Shown: positions 32,733 through 42,201 of the stretch, piece by piece | Position numbering within the stretch: position 1 is the stretch's first letter | Layout of the letters: each line of letters opens with the position of its first letter | NCBI RefSeq assembly: GCF_008808095.1 | Contig: NZ_CP023396.1 | Location: forward strand, 1,984,001-2,048,000 | Reading direction: 5' to 3' | Length of the DNA: 64,000 nucleotides | Origin: Pseudoalteromonas ruthenica | Lineage (GTDB): Bacteria > Pseudomonadota > Gammaproteobacteria > Enterobacterales > Alteromonadaceae | The notes under the pieces: model-generated | What the model saw: only the letters and a program-made list of their open reading frames with translations | What the model was told of the DNA's origin: nothing | Database searches by the model: none | Position numbers and translations under genes: made by a program

Positions 32733-33659
32733 GTGGTCAACAAAGCAACTTTCCAACTTGCCTTCTTAACCCCCAAGTATTGGCCAAGCTGGCTCTCCAT
32801 TTTTTTACTTTACACCCTTAGCTGGCTACCACAATCCTGGCAATTAGCCTTAGGGCGTGCATTAGGTCGTTTAGTGCATCGGTTTGTAAAAAAACGCCGA
32901 AAAATTGCTGAAGTCAACATTGCCTTATGCTACCCAGAGTTAACAGAAGCCGAGCGCGCCGAGTTGGTGCTTAAGAATATGGAAAACACCGGCATGGCCA
33001 TTTTTGAAAGTGCCATGGCATGGTGGTGGCCCGCATGGCGAGTAAAACGAGTGATGGGGTCCATCACCGGATTAGAGCATGTAGATCAAGCCAATAAAGA
33101 CGGTAAAGGTGTGCTGTTATTGGTGCCTCATATTCTGCATTTAGAAATGGCCTCTCGCGTAATGGGATTAGAGCGCCAAGGCGTGGCTTTTTATCGCCCC
33201 CATAACAATGCCTTAATGGATTACTTTACCGCCAAGGGACGTTTGCGTTCGAACGAGTATTTGGTTGGAAAGCGTGATGTTAAGTCTTTACTTAAAGCTC
33301 TAAAAGATAAAAAGTTTTGCTACTACCTGCCGGACCAAGATTATGGCCGCAATCGCAGTGTTTTTGCGCCTTTTTTTGCCGTCAAAGAGGCAGCAACCAC
33401 CACAGGTACACTATTATTTGCAAATAGTCGCCATTGCCGAACACTGAGCATTATGACTCACCGAGACGCACAGGGAAAATATCACCTCGCGGTGCAACCT
33501 CCGCTAGAGAACTTCCCCAGTGGCGATGATGTGCATGATGTCACGCAAGTAAACCAGCGTATGGAGCAAGCCATTAATAATGCACCTGAGCAATATATGT
33601 GGTTACACCGGCGCTTTAAGACGCGCCCTGACGAGCATGCACCGTCTTATTATCGCTAG
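32733..33659 (+). CDS. lpxL: LpxL/HtrB-family lipid A acyltransferase
   Basis: 308-aa inner-membrane acyltransferase that adds a secondary acyl chain (lauroyl type in E. coli) to the lipid A precursor. Family marks: FLTPKYWPSWLSIFLLY near the start, the catalytic HX4E in LVPHILHLEM, GVAFYRPHNNALMD, and YLPDQDYGRNRSVFAPFF. One N-terminal TM anchor is present. Start codon is GTG; the region before it (ACAACTACA) lacks a strong ribosome site. Distinguishing LpxL from LpxM or LpxP needs a phylogeny. It lies between tolC and the TcpQ-like gene and fits the LPS theme of the window. Confidence 0.92.
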   Translation: MVNKATFQLAFLTPKYWPSWLSIFLLYTLSWLPQSWQLALGRALGRLVHRFVKKRRKIAEVNIALCYPELTEAERAELVLKNMENTGMAIFESAMAWWWPAWRVKRVMGSITGLEHVDQANKDGKGVLLLVPHILHLEMASRVMGLERQGVAFYRPHNNALMDYFTAKGRLRSNEYLVGKRDVKSLLKALKDKKFCYYLPDQDYGRNRSVFAPFFAVKEAATTTGTLLFANSRHCRTLSIMTHRDAQGKYHLAVQPPLENFPSGDDVHDVTQVNQRMEQAINNAPEQYMWLHRRFKTRPDEHAPSYYR

Positions 33660-33715
33660 TCAATATCAACAATGACCAACTATGCTTAACAATAACAACA
33701 TCATCAGGAGTAGCT

Positions 33716-34291
33716 ATGTGGTTTTGGATTAAACATTTATCACTGGCTTTTATTCTTATTTTAGCCGCCGCCTATTTTTTACTCGGCGATGGCCCTGTAT
33801 TTCAAGTAAGGGAAGACAGCAACCCAGCCGCCAAAGGGTTGTCACAATTTTACGCTAACATCAAAAACACCGTGCGCAATGCCACTGAACGTGAAAAGTA
33901 TGTTATCGAGCTGGGCGAGCCTAAAGACGACATCACGCGCATGCTGGAGCAACGTGTCGGTGTGGTGCAACCCACTGATATTCGCTGGCAAGGGCAAGTT
34001 AAAAGTCGTCGCTTTGCCGCTGGGGCTACACTGCGCAAGGTGATGTCTGACTTCGCCAAGGAAGAAGGTATCGCCTTTTACTGGTACTTAAATAAAGACT
34101 ACGTAGTGAAGCACCCTTTTCGCGTGGACGACACTTTTGTATCAACGCTCTACCAAGTAGGCAAAGCGATTGACAGTGATTTTGAATACGAGGTACAGAC
34201 CTTCTATTGCCACCGCGAGCGCGCGGCCGTGATCACCGAGCGCCCCTCACCTTATATTCGCGAAAACTGTAAAAAGATGTCTCGCGCTTAA
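33716..34291 (+). CDS. TcpQ C-terminal domain-like protein
   Basis: 191-aa protein with one N-terminal hydrophobic segment (residues 5-23: IKHLSLAFILILAAAYFLL), so exported or membrane-anchored. The C-terminal part (about 100-190) carries FAAGATLRKVMSDFAKEEG, FYWYLNKDYVVKHPF and FVSTLYQVGKAIDSDFEYEV, which resembles the TcpQ/PilL-type domain known from toxin-coregulated and type IV pilus secretion proteins, a fold that binds secretins. No pilus operon is adjacent; pilT and pilU lie 8 kb away on the other strand. AGGAGTAGCT precedes the ATG. Exact role unknown. Confidence 0.7.
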   Translation: MWFWIKHLSLAFILILAAAYFLLGDGPVFQVREDSNPAAKGLSQFYANIKNTVRNATEREKYVIELGEPKDDITRMLEQRVGVVQPTDIRWQGQVKSRRFAAGATLRKVMSDFAKEEGIAFYWYLNKDYVVKHPFRVDDTFVSTLYQVGKAIDSDFEYEVQTFYCHRERAAVITERPSPYIRENCKKMSRA

Positions 34292-34297
34292 TGCCCC

Positions 34298-37111
34298 TCA
34301 TTTGGGAGCAGCAAAAAGTTGCTCCCAGATTTGGCTGACCGAGGCGATTTCATCTTGCAGCTCTATTTTGGCAACCATTTTCTCTTGATTGCGTAAACTC
34401 AGTACATGATATAAGCCCCGATAGTGGCAATAAGCGTGTATAAGCTGCTGTGTCTGACGTTCGCTGATACAGCCACAGTGCGCCGCCGCTTCCAAAATGC
34501 GGATATTATCTGAATACTCGAGTAATGCAGGATGGTGGTGCGCATGGGCTAAAACCAAAAATTGAGTGATGAATTCAATATCGGTCATCCCACCAACACC
34601 CTGCTTCAAATCAAGCATAAACTCGTTTTCCCGGTTTAAATGCCGTCGCATTTTTTCCCGCATGGCGGTCACGTCGTCGCGAAGCGGTGCTATCTGCCGC
34701 GCTTGCGCTAATATCTCTATACGGATTTCACTAAATCGTTGGCGTAGCGCGCTGATTCCATAGACCATGCGGGCGCGCACCAAGGCCTGATGCTCCCAAG
34801 TCCAAGCTTGAGTTTGCTGGTAGTGAAGAAAGCTCTCAATATTGATGGCTAACAAGCCAGATGACCCTTCAGGGCGCAAGCGGGTATCGAGTTCATATAA
34901 AATGCCGGAGCTGGTGCGCGTGTTAAACAGGTGCATCAAGCGCTGCGCTAGTTTTAAATAAAACTGCCGTGCGGAAATCGACTTATCACCGTCGGTGCTG
35001 CTGTCGCCATCGTGGTTGTGAACAAAAACTAAATCGAGGTCAGAGTCATAACCTAACTCCAATCCGCCCGCCTTACCGTAGGCTATTACGGCAAAGCCCT
35101 TATGTTGCTCATCGGTGCCGGGGACTTTGCCAAAGCGCGCCACCATTTGCTGCCAGGCAAGGTTAACTGCCTGTTCTATAATCGCCTCCGCTAACGCGCT
35201 GAGGTGGTCGCTGACTTTCATTACTGGCAACGCACCGGTCGCATCCGCCGCAGCGATACGTAATTGCTGGGTTTGCTTAAACTGCCTGAGCGCCTCCATC
35301 TGCATTTCTAAGTCATGCTCATCAATGCGTAAAAAATATTGGCGGATCTCGTTACTATAGGCATCCAAAGGGAAAGGGTTGTAAAGCTCCGCAGGGTCAA
35401 TAAGCTCATCCAACAGAATCGGATAATGAGCAATATGTTCGCCAATCCAACGACTGTGCGCACACAAGCGTACTAATTGCTGGAGAGCCCCTGGGTTTTC
35501 AAGTAGTAACTCTAAATAGGCGGTGCGCGACATAATTTTATCGAGCACATTGGTGACCAAGGCCACGACCTCACCACATGCGTGAGCATGCTGCAGCTGT
35601 TGCAACACATGGGGCATTAATTTATCCAGTGTGTCTCTGCCACGTTTACCTATAGGCTGTTTGCTTACGCGCTCATGAAAGTGATTCAGGGGTCCCTGCC
35701 AGCTCATACGCTGCTGGGCATTGGCAATCACATCACTGAGGGCCTCGGTATCGTTATGCTCCCACGCCAGGGTATAGCTGTCATCCAAGTCATCACCCTG
35801 CTCTGGCTCAAAGCCAATGACTTGTTCAAATTCATCGCGTATGCGCCCCATCGCCGCCTCAATAACTGCACGACTGTGTTCTTCATTAGCTTGATTGAGC
35901 AATGTATTTAATCGCAGCCAATCACGTTGTGACTGCGGTAATTGCTGGGTCTGCTCATCATTAAAGGCTTGCAGATATTGTTCTACCTGGCGCAGCAACG
36001 CATAGTCTTGCCATAGTTGCTGCTGTTGCCCGTCAGTAAAAACCCCGAGCTCTGTCAGTGCTGCCAACGCTTTAGCTAAGCTTTGAGTTTGTAGTTGCGG
36101 CTCTCGACCTCCTCTGATCAGCTGCAGTGCCTGAACAATAAATTCCACTTCTCGAATACCACCAGCGCCCAACTTGATATTGTCTTGTAAGCCTTTACGG
36201 CGTACCTCTTGGGCAATCAGTGATTTCATCTTGCGCAATGACTCAATCACTGAGAAATCAATATATCGGCGATAAACGAACGGTCTTAGCATCTCGTTAA
36301 ACTCATGCACATAGTTACATGGCGCGTGAATGAATCGGCCTTTGAGCATGGCGTAGCGCTCCCACTCTCGGCCTTGCTCTTGATAGTACGCCTCCATTGC
36401 CGAAAAGCTCATGACTAAAGGACCACTGTCCCCAAAGGGACGCAGACGCATATCGACGCGGAAAACTCGCCCATCTACGGTATGTTGGTCTAAGGCAGCA
36501 ATCACTTTTTGCGCCACCTTAGTGTAAAACACCTGCGCTTCAATACTGCGCCGCCCGCCTTGGGTGGGGGTGTTAAGGGGGTAAATGAAGATAAGGTCGA
36601 TATCGGACGAGTAATTAAGCTCCTTTCCGCCCAGCTTGCCCATACCTAAAATCATCATGGCGATCGGGTGGCCGTGTTCGTCCACAGGTGCGCCATTAAC
36701 TTTAGCTACCTGAGCGAAGGCCCATCGATTGGCTGCGTCTATCAGCGTATCACTTAAAGCAGACACATAAGCCATGGAGTCAGCGATGTCGTTGCCGCAT
36801 ACCAAATCGAGATAAGCAACCTTTAGCCAATACTGCTGGCGGTAACGACGCAACATGGTTAATGCCTGAGTTTCTGACACATCACTTAACTGCTGCGGCA
36901 AAGGATCCGGCACCGCACGACACTGCTGTTGCTCGGGGTCAACAAGCCACGCTCCCCACTGTTTATGGGTACTGAGTACATCGTAGGCAAAGTCGCTAAG
37001 CGCTAGCAGTTGCAACAAATCGTTGTCTATTTCTGTGTCGCCATATATCTGTTCATAGCGATCTTTACCAAGTTGCTGTAATTGCGAATTAAAACCAGAA
37101 GGTGCAGTCAT
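34298..37111 (-). CDS. glnE: Glutamine synthetase adenylyltransferase/deadenylylase
   Basis: 937-aa bifunctional enzyme (E. coli 946) that adds and removes AMP on glutamine synthetase in response to PII. Two nucleotidyltransferase domains are visible: the N-terminal deadenylylase with GMGKLGGKELNYSSDIDL (about residues 150-170) and the C-terminal adenylylase with AYGKAGGLELGYDSDLDL (about 675-695). Each carries the G-K-x-G-G-x-E-L and DxD metal-binding signature. Regulatory region between them is present. It is convergent with the TcpQ-like gene (6-bp gap) and divergent from the DUF350-like gene. Confidence 0.97.
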   Translation of the reverse strand: MTAPSGFNSQLQQLGKDRYEQIYGDTEIDNDLLQLLALSDFAYDVLSTHKQWGAWLVDPEQQQCRAVPDPLPQQLSDVSETQALTMLRRYRQQYWLKVAYLDLVCGNDIADSMAYVSALSDTLIDAANRWAFAQVAKVNGAPVDEHGHPIAMMILGMGKLGGKELNYSSDIDLIFIYPLNTPTQGGRRSIEAQVFYTKVAQKVIAALDQHTVDGRVFRVDMRLRPFGDSGPLVMSFSAMEAYYQEQGREWERYAMLKGRFIHAPCNYVHEFNEMLRPFVYRRYIDFSVIESLRKMKSLIAQEVRRKGLQDNIKLGAGGIREVEFIVQALQLIRGGREPQLQTQSLAKALAALTELGVFTDGQQQQLWQDYALLRQVEQYLQAFNDEQTQQLPQSQRDWLRLNTLLNQANEEHSRAVIEAAMGRIRDEFEQVIGFEPEQGDDLDDSYTLAWEHNDTEALSDVIANAQQRMSWQGPLNHFHERVSKQPIGKRGRDTLDKLMPHVLQQLQHAHACGEVVALVTNVLDKIMSRTAYLELLLENPGALQQLVRLCAHSRWIGEHIAHYPILLDELIDPAELYNPFPLDAYSNEIRQYFLRIDEHDLEMQMEALRQFKQTQQLRIAAADATGALPVMKVSDHLSALAEAIIEQAVNLAWQQMVARFGKVPGTDEQHKGFAVIAYGKAGGLELGYDSDLDLVFVHNHDGDSSTDGDKSISARQFYLKLAQRLMHLFNTRTSSGILYELDTRLRPEGSSGLLAINIESFLHYQQTQAWTWEHQALVRARMVYGISALRQRFSEIRIEILAQARQIAPLRDDVTAMREKMRRHLNRENEFMLDLKQGVGGMTDIEFITQFLVLAHAHHHPALLEYSDNIRILEAAAHCGCISERQTQQLIHAYCHYRGLYHVLSLRNQEKMVAKIELQDEIASVSQIWEQLFAAPK

Positions 37112-37182
37112 AGATACCGCTCTCTTTTAAGTTAGGGCCAACCGTACTAGAATGAAAACAAAGTTCCTTTTCGGCTGCCAGT

Positions 37183-38073
37183 ATGACGTATTTTTCTTTG
37201 TCAAACGAGTCCTTATATACCTTTGCTATTAGCTTCGTAGCTATTGCTGCGGTGCTGTTTGCACTGCGTATTTACACCCAAGTCAGAGCGCGGCAGGCCT
37301 TAAAAGAAGAGCTCGCCCAGCGTGATAACTTTGCGCTGGGAATTAGCTATGCCAGTTACCTGCTCTCGTTAGTGCTGATTATCGGCTACCTAGTGGATGA
37401 CTTTTCACTGACGGTGATGCGCGAAGAGCCGTGGAAAGTGCCGCTTTTGTTAATACTGATGCTACTTTTTACAAAAGTTGGCCAAGCTATTCATCGAAAA
37501 TGGATTCTCAGTCGTTTTAATGAAGAGAAGGCTATTTTAAAGCAGAACGTGTGCGCCGCCTTAGTCGACTCGGGAATGTTATTAGGAAATAGCATTGTGG
37601 TTATAGGTTTGGTCAGTTGGTCTCAAACTAACAGCATGTATTCTTTGCTTGTGGTGTTTGTAAACTTCTTATTTTTGCAGGGCTTATTTGCCCTAGATAG
37701 CAAAGTGCGCGAAGCTCGCTTTGCTAAGGTAAACCAAGGCGCATCGCTGCAAAGTAACTTTAACTTGGAAAATACCTCAATCGGTATTCGTTACGCAGGC
37801 AAATCTGTAGGTATGGCTCTGACCCTTTACGCAGGTCTAGCCAGCGCCAATTACTACAGCGGCAAGATGGTAGAAAATGTCTTTACATTGGCTGTGCACT
37901 GCGGTCTGATGTGGTTATTGGTCAATGCCATGGCTCGCGCCGTGTTGTTGATCGTACTTTATCGTGTCGACACCGGGGTCGAGGTTGATCACCAAGACAA
38001 TGTTGGCATTGCTGCAGTGGTGTTTTCTGTATACTGTGCCATGGGCTATTTGCTGATTCAGTTTTTCGCCTAG
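37183..38073 (+). CDS. DUF350-like tandem membrane protein
   Basis: 296-aa inner-membrane protein with about eight hydrophobic segments in two similar halves. Each half holds the DUF350-type pattern of a D-N pair before TM helices: QRDNFALGISYASYLLSL (about residues 46-63) and HQDNVGIAAVVFSVYCAMGY (about 270-289). The function of DUF350 is unknown; the domain also occurs next to ATP-grasp glutathionylspermidine-like enzymes, and gshB lies two genes away, but I cannot claim a link. Start ATG at 37183; ribosome site is weak. A small unknown gene follows after 18 bp. Confidence 0.75.
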   Translation: MTYFSLSNESLYTFAISFVAIAAVLFALRIYTQVRARQALKEELAQRDNFALGISYASYLLSLVLIIGYLVDDFSLTVMREEPWKVPLLLILMLLFTKVGQAIHRKWILSRFNEEKAILKQNVCAALVDSGMLLGNSIVVIGLVSWSQTNSMYSLLVVFVNFLFLQGLFALDSKVREARFAKVNQGASLQSNFNLENTSIGIRYAGKSVGMALTLYAGLASANYYSGKMVENVFTLAVHCGLMWLLVNAMARAVLLIVLYRVDTGVEVDHQDNVGIAAVVFSVYCAMGYLLIQFFA

Positions 38074-38091
38074 TGGCAACGGAGAGAATGA

Positions 38092-38520
38092 ATGGATAAG
38101 GATCTTAGCAACTATTTACTCATCGACAGCGATCCGCTGTTGAGCCGAGCCTTTTGCGCCAATCCCTATGCGCACACAGTGATAGTTGCTGGAGCGAACA
38201 CCCGTCATATGGTTAAGCTTATGTTTGACCAGCAGGTAAAGGATTATTGTTATTGTGACTTTGATAACGAAATCAGTGTAGCTGAATTATCAAGTTACGC
38301 CTCGCGACACCATAGCGTTGCTGGCGTGCTGGTGTTTGCCTGCGCCTATGAAAGTGCTAGCAATTCCTTTAAATGGGTCATTGATTCGTTACATGAAAAT
38401 CGGTTATTAATTAATAAGCAAGGCGCTGATTACCACCTTACACCACTGACTACGCCCTATCACCAAAATCACCTCAGCTGTAATCAGGATCCTGATATAC
38501 TTGCGCATTTAGGCGACTAG
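38092..38520 (+). CDS. Unrecognised cytosolic protein
   Basis: 142-aa protein with no signal peptide or TM segment. Alternating hydrophobic stretches (HTVIVAGANTRH, VKDYCYCDFDNE, SVAGVLVFACAYESASNSFKWVID) suggest an alpha/beta Rossmann-like fold with a lost or reduced cofactor loop, perhaps a degenerate short-chain dehydrogenase, but this is only impression. Cysteine count is high (five visible). GGAGAG precedes its ATG. It sits between the DUF350-like gene and rsmE with small gaps (18 and 37 bp), so is probably cotranscribed. No function assigned. Confidence 0.7.
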   Translation: MDKDLSNYLLIDSDPLLSRAFCANPYAHTVIVAGANTRHMVKLMFDQQVKDYCYCDFDNEISVAELSSYASRHHSVAGVLVFACAYESASNSFKWVIDSLHENRLLINKQGADYHLTPLTTPYHQNHLSCNQDPDILAHLGD

Positions 38521-38557
38521 TTTAGACTGTCGCAAAATCCTGATGATGGACAGCGTA

Positions 38558-39292
38558 ATGAGAATTCCGCATATTTTCGAGCCGACCATAGGCGCTTTAG
38601 GTACAGACTTTAATTTAAGTGATGATGCAGCTGGGCACGTAGGCCGTGTGTTGCGCATGCAAGTTGGCGATCAACTGCGGCTGTTTAACGGCCACGGTGG
38701 TGAATATCACTGTGAAATCGTTGATAGCAGCAAAAAATACGTGACCGTTCGCTGTATAGAGTTTATCGATAGTGAATGTGAATCTCCCCTTGCTATCCAT
38801 CTTGGGCAAGTGATCTCCCGTGGCGATAAGATGGACTTTACCATTCAAAAGTCGGTGGAGCTCGGGGTGAGCGAAATTACCCCGCTATTTAGTGAGCGCT
38901 GTGGGGTTAAGCTCAATGGCGAACGCTTAGCAAAGAAGCATCAACAATGGCAGAAAATCGCTATCGCCGCAGCCGAGCAATGTGGTCGTAATCGTATTAC
39001 CACCATTCACCCGCCAATCGCTCTGGAGCAATGGCTAACCCAGCCGAGCGACGCCACTAAGCTTACGTTACATCCTCGCGCGCAGCACAGCATTAAAACT
39101 ATGCCGGCGCCAAGTGCGGGTGTGCGCTTTTTAGTTGGCCCTGAAGGCGGCTTTACCGATGCAGAGATCCACAGCAGTCATGAGCATGGCTTTATGGATA
39201 TTCGCATAGGTCCACGCGTCTTGCGCACAGAAACGGCGGCTTTAACGGTCTTAAGTGCGTTACAGATGCAGTTTGGTGATTTAGCGAATTGA
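38558..39292 (+). CDS. rsmE: 16S rRNA m3U1498 methyltransferase
   Basis: 244-aa SPOUT-class enzyme that methylates N3 of U1498 in 16S rRNA using SAM; E. coli RsmE has 243. The N-terminal PUA-like part starts MRIPHIFEP and holds DAAGHVGRVLRMQVGDQLRLFNG; the knot region shows FLVGPEGGFTDAEI, IGPRVLRTETAALTVLSALQ. The start at 38558 is preferred over the in-frame ATG at 38543 as it matches the family start. It heads the common rsmE-gshB-yqgE-ruvX order. Confidence 0.94.
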   Translation: MRIPHIFEPTIGALGTDFNLSDDAAGHVGRVLRMQVGDQLRLFNGHGGEYHCEIVDSSKKYVTVRCIEFIDSECESPLAIHLGQVISRGDKMDFTIQKSVELGVSEITPLFSERCGVKLNGERLAKKHQQWQKIAIAAAEQCGRNRITTIHPPIALEQWLTQPSDATKLTLHPRAQHSIKTMPAPSAGVRFLVGPEGGFTDAEIHSSHEHGFMDIRIGPRVLRTETAALTVLSALQMQFGDLAN

Positions 39293-39346
39293 ATTTACTG
39301 CGCGCCAACCCCATAAAATAATTAGATTGATTAAACGAGTAGAGCA

Positions 39347-40300
39347 ATGGCAATTAAACTGGGCATTATCAGCGACCCAATTTCTGGGTTTAATATTAAA
39401 AAAGACACCGGCTTTGCAATGATGCTGGAAGCCGAAAAGCGCGGCTATGAATTGTATTATATGGAAATGGACGATCTGTTTCTGCGCCAAGGTGAAGCTT
39501 TTGCTCACGCTGCTCGCGCCCATGTGTTTGATAATGCCGAGAAGTGGTATGACTTAGCGCCGCAACAGGACATTGCTTTAGGCGATCTCGATATTATTTT
39601 AATGCGCAAAGACCCACCTTTTGATACCGAATACATCTACGCCACCTATATCTTAGAGCGCGCAGAACTGGCTGGCGCCTTAGTCGTTAATAAACCGCAA
39701 AGCCTGCGTGATGCCAACGAAAAGCTTTATACCGCCTGGTTTAGCGAATTTACTCCAGACACCTTAGTGACCCGCTCGGCGAAGCAGATCCGCGCCTTCT
39801 TGGCTGAACATGGTGATATCATTATGAAGCCACTCGATGGCATGGGCGGCGCCTCTATTTTTCGAGTCAAAGAAGACGACGCCAATATCGGTGTGATCAT
39901 CGAGACCCTGACTGAGCATGGCAAGCGTTATGCTATGATCCAAAACTATATTCCTGCCATTAAAGACGGCGACAAACGAGTCTTAGTCGTTGATGGCGAA
40001 GTGGTTCCCTACTGCTTAGCGCGTATTCCTCAAAAAGGCGAAACGCGAGGCAATCTCGCCGCTGGTGGTCGCGGTGAGGTGCGCCCTCTTACCGATGATG
40101 AGCGCCGTATCGCTGAGACACTGGCGCCAACGCTAAAGGCCAAGGGACTATTATTCGTGGGTCTGGATATTATTGGTGACAAACTCACCGAAGTGAACGT
40201 TACCGCGCCAACATGCGTTAAAGAAATAGAGGCTGAGAGCAACTTTTCTGTCACCGCATTGTTTTTTGACGCGCTTGAGCGCAATTTAACAACTTCTTAA
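39347..40300 (+). CDS. gshB: Glutathione synthetase
   Basis: 317-aa ATP-grasp ligase joining gamma-glutamylcysteine and glycine. It aligns with E. coli GshB (315 aa): IKLGIISDPISGFNIKKDTG, MLEAEKRGYELYYME, MRKDPPFDTEYIYATYILE, IMKPLDGMGGASIFRV (ATP grasp), KDGDKRVLVVDGE and NVTAPTCVKEIE. AGTAGAGCA gives a weak ribosome site. It is cytosolic, in the rsmE-gshB-yqgE-ruvX operon. Confidence 0.97.
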   Translation: MAIKLGIISDPISGFNIKKDTGFAMMLEAEKRGYELYYMEMDDLFLRQGEAFAHAARAHVFDNAEKWYDLAPQQDIALGDLDIILMRKDPPFDTEYIYATYILERAELAGALVVNKPQSLRDANEKLYTAWFSEFTPDTLVTRSAKQIRAFLAEHGDIIMKPLDGMGGASIFRVKEDDANIGVIIETLTEHGKRYAMIQNYIPAIKDGDKRVLVVDGEVVPYCLARIPQKGETRGNLAAGGRGEVRPLTDDERRIAETLAPTLKAKGLLFVGLDIIGDKLTEVNVTAPTCVKEIEAESNFSVTALFFDALERNLTTS

Positions 40301-40314
40301 TCGTGGAGATGTCT

Positions 40315-40872
40315 ATGCAGTCATTAACCAACCACTTTTTGGTCGCCATGCCCTCGTTACAAGAGCCATTCTTCAAACACGCAGTGGCCTATATTTGCGA
40401 GCATAACGACGAAGGCGCCATGGGTTTGGTGATTAACCAACCTATTGATGTCACGGTGGGTGAGTTATTGGACAAAATAGACATCGACAACGATAAAAAC
40501 CAACAAGCCGCTGGACGCCAGGTGTTTGCTGGCGGACCGGTGAAAACGGACCGAGGCTTTGTGCTGCACACGCCTAAGCCGGGCTACGCATCATCGCAAA
40601 GTTTAAGCTCCGAGATAATGATCACCACCTCCAAAGACGTGCTTGCGAGTCTCACCACCGAGGATGCACCGGAGCAATTTATCATCACCTTAGGTTATGC
40701 CGGTTGGTCTGAGGGTCAGTTAGAGCAAGAGCTGTTGGAAAACTCGTGGTTAATTATGGAAGCCGACCCCGAGGTTATTTTCAATACCCCCATCAACGAG
40801 CGCTGGCATAAAGCCTTAGAACTTATGGGTATTGATGCTAATAAGCTTAGTTTGGAGGCGGGTCACGCATGA
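40315..40872 (+). CDS. yqgE: YqgE/AlgH family protein (UPF0301)
   Basis: 185-aa cytosolic protein of the UPF0301 family. Family blocks are [47 protein letters not shown] and [22 protein letters not shown]. AlgH was named for an alginate effect in Pseudomonas but its biochemical role is unknown. The start at 40315 is supported by GGAG 6 bp upstream; an in-frame codon at 40303 is less likely. Its stop overlaps ruvX (ATGA, 4 bp). Confidence 0.95.
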   Translation: MQSLTNHFLVAMPSLQEPFFKHAVAYICEHNDEGAMGLVINQPIDVTVGELLDKIDIDNDKNQQAAGRQVFAGGPVKTDRGFVLHTPKPGYASSQSLSSEIMITTSKDVLASLTTEDAPEQFIITLGYAGWSEGQLEQELLENSWLIMEADPEVIFNTPINERWHKALELMGIDANKLSLEAGHA

Positions 40873-41318
40873 GTGAGTCCTCAAGCTCTAAAATGGGCCA
40901 GCGCAGTGTAATGGGCTTTGATTTTGGTACCAAGAGTATTGGCGCCGCCATCGGCCAAGAGTTAACAGGTACTGCTAATGGCCTGCGCGCTATCAAGGCT
41001 CGTGATGGTATTCCTAATTGGGATGATGTTCGTACCCTGGTCGATGAATGGCAGCCAGACTTGTTAGTGGTAGGCTTACCACTGAATATGGATGGCAGCG
41101 AGCAAGAGCTCACGCGCCGGGCACGCAAGTTTGCCAATCGCCTGCACAATCAAACGGGGTTGCCAGTACAAACCCAAGATGAACGACTAACCACGGCCGC
41201 CGCCAAGGAGCAGCTATTCGCCGAGGGCGGCTATCGAAACCTAAGTAAAGGCAATATTGATAATGCCTCTGCGGTGCTTATTCTGGAGAGCTTTTTTGCC
41301 GCTCAAGGGGGCTATTAA
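40869..41318 (+). CDS. ruvX: Putative pre-16S rRNA nuclease / Holliday junction resolvase-like RuvX (YqgF)
   Basis: 149-aa RNase H-fold protein. YqgF trims the 5' end of 16S rRNA precursors. Active-site blocks: [16 protein letters not shown] (first Asp), [16 protein letters not shown] (second acidic strand nearby) and [17 protein letters not shown] (DER), ending [15 protein letters not shown] with a further Asp. An N-terminal extension ([11 protein letters not shown]) precedes the usual start. It overlaps yqgE by 4 bp and the opposite-strand binding-protein gene by 41 bp at its 3' end. Confidence 0.94.
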   Translation: MSESSSSKMGQRSVMGFDFGTKSIGAAIGQELTGTANGLRAIKARDGIPNWDDVRTLVDEWQPDLLVVGLPLNMDGSEQELTRRARKFANRLHNQTGLPVQTQDERLTTAAAKEQLFAEGGYRNLSKGNIDNASAVLILESFFAAQGGY

Positions 41319-42201
41319 GCACGGCCATCTGCGTTAAATCAGGAATAAACCCCGCTTGCTCGTAAGCTGCTCGAATTCGGCCCTGCTCGCGCAGTTTGGC
41401 CAGCCCTTTTTGGAGTGCTTTAAAGGCCTGCTGACCTTGGGGGTGATTACGAGACACTACGAAGTGACGGCTGTCTTTTATTTGCACAACAAAGTGCGGA
41501 TGCGCCTTCAGTGATATGTTATCCAGCTGGTAATGGTTATTATACTGAGGCATCAGTGGCATCAACATAAAGTCGACCCACAGCATCGACACCATGCGCG
41601 CTTGCGATAACCATTCATCTTCCTTAATCATGCGTTTCAACGGCAGTGCCTGCAAGGTGCGCCAATCACTGCGCCAGCGCGGCGTAGATACAGCGGTGAG
41701 TGCGGTCATATCGGCCAGCGATGTTATACTCTGCACCCGCGTGTTATCTGGGTGACTATAAATACCCGCATAATACTCACCTTGACGGATCACCGCATCG
41801 CTGACAAAAACCGCCTCACTGAGTATTAGCGCATCAGCACGCCAATAGGTATCAAAACTAATTAATAATTTACCTTGTTCCAGCAACCGCGTATTACGAA
41901 AATTAATCTTGCCGACACGGTAGTTAAAAGTGTACTCGAAGCCGCCTAGACGCAGCGCTTGCTGCGCCACTATCATATCGACCACATCCCGACGCACACG
42001 CTTACCGCTAAAGTCGCTGACGGCTAAGGGCGAGCGCCCAGCCAAAAAAGCTACATAATCGGTATAAACATCATCACGCAAATAGATGTCAATGCTTTGC
42101 TCTCTGCCCTGAGCAGGCAGTAGCACGGTGAGTATCAGCGCGTAAAAAAACGCCCTGATACTTTTTACGCTTGAGCGTTTAGCTATCGCTATCGTCGCCA
42201 A
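41278..42201 (-). CDS. Exported solute-binding-protein-like protein (SBP_bac_3-like)
   Basis: 307-aa protein with an N-terminal hydrophobic signal segment ([18 protein letters not shown]) and a two-lobed periplasmic-binding-protein pattern: [47 protein letters not shown], and a late lobe ending [27 protein letters not shown], typical of amino-acid-type binding proteins. No permease or ATPase is adjacent. Such solitary proteins in marine gammaproteobacteria may be sensory or have lost transport. Its start overlaps the pilU stop by 23 bp and it ends over ruvX by 41 bp. Ligand unknown. Confidence 0.7.
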   Translation of the reverse strand: MATIAIAKRSSVKSIRAFFYALILTVLLPAQGREQSIDIYLRDDVYTDYVAFLAGRSPLAVSDFSGKRVRRDVVDMIVAQQALRLGGFEYTFNYRVGKINFRNTRLLEQGKLLISFDTYWRADALILSEAVFVSDAVIRQGEYYAGIYSHPDNTRVQSITSLADMTALTAVSTPRWRSDWRTLQALPLKRMIKEDEWLSQARMVSMLWVDFMLMPLMPQYNNHYQLDNISLKAHPHFVVQIKDSRHFVVSRNHPQGQQAFKALQKGLAKLREQGRIRAAYEQAGFIPDLTQMAVLNSPLERQKSSPE

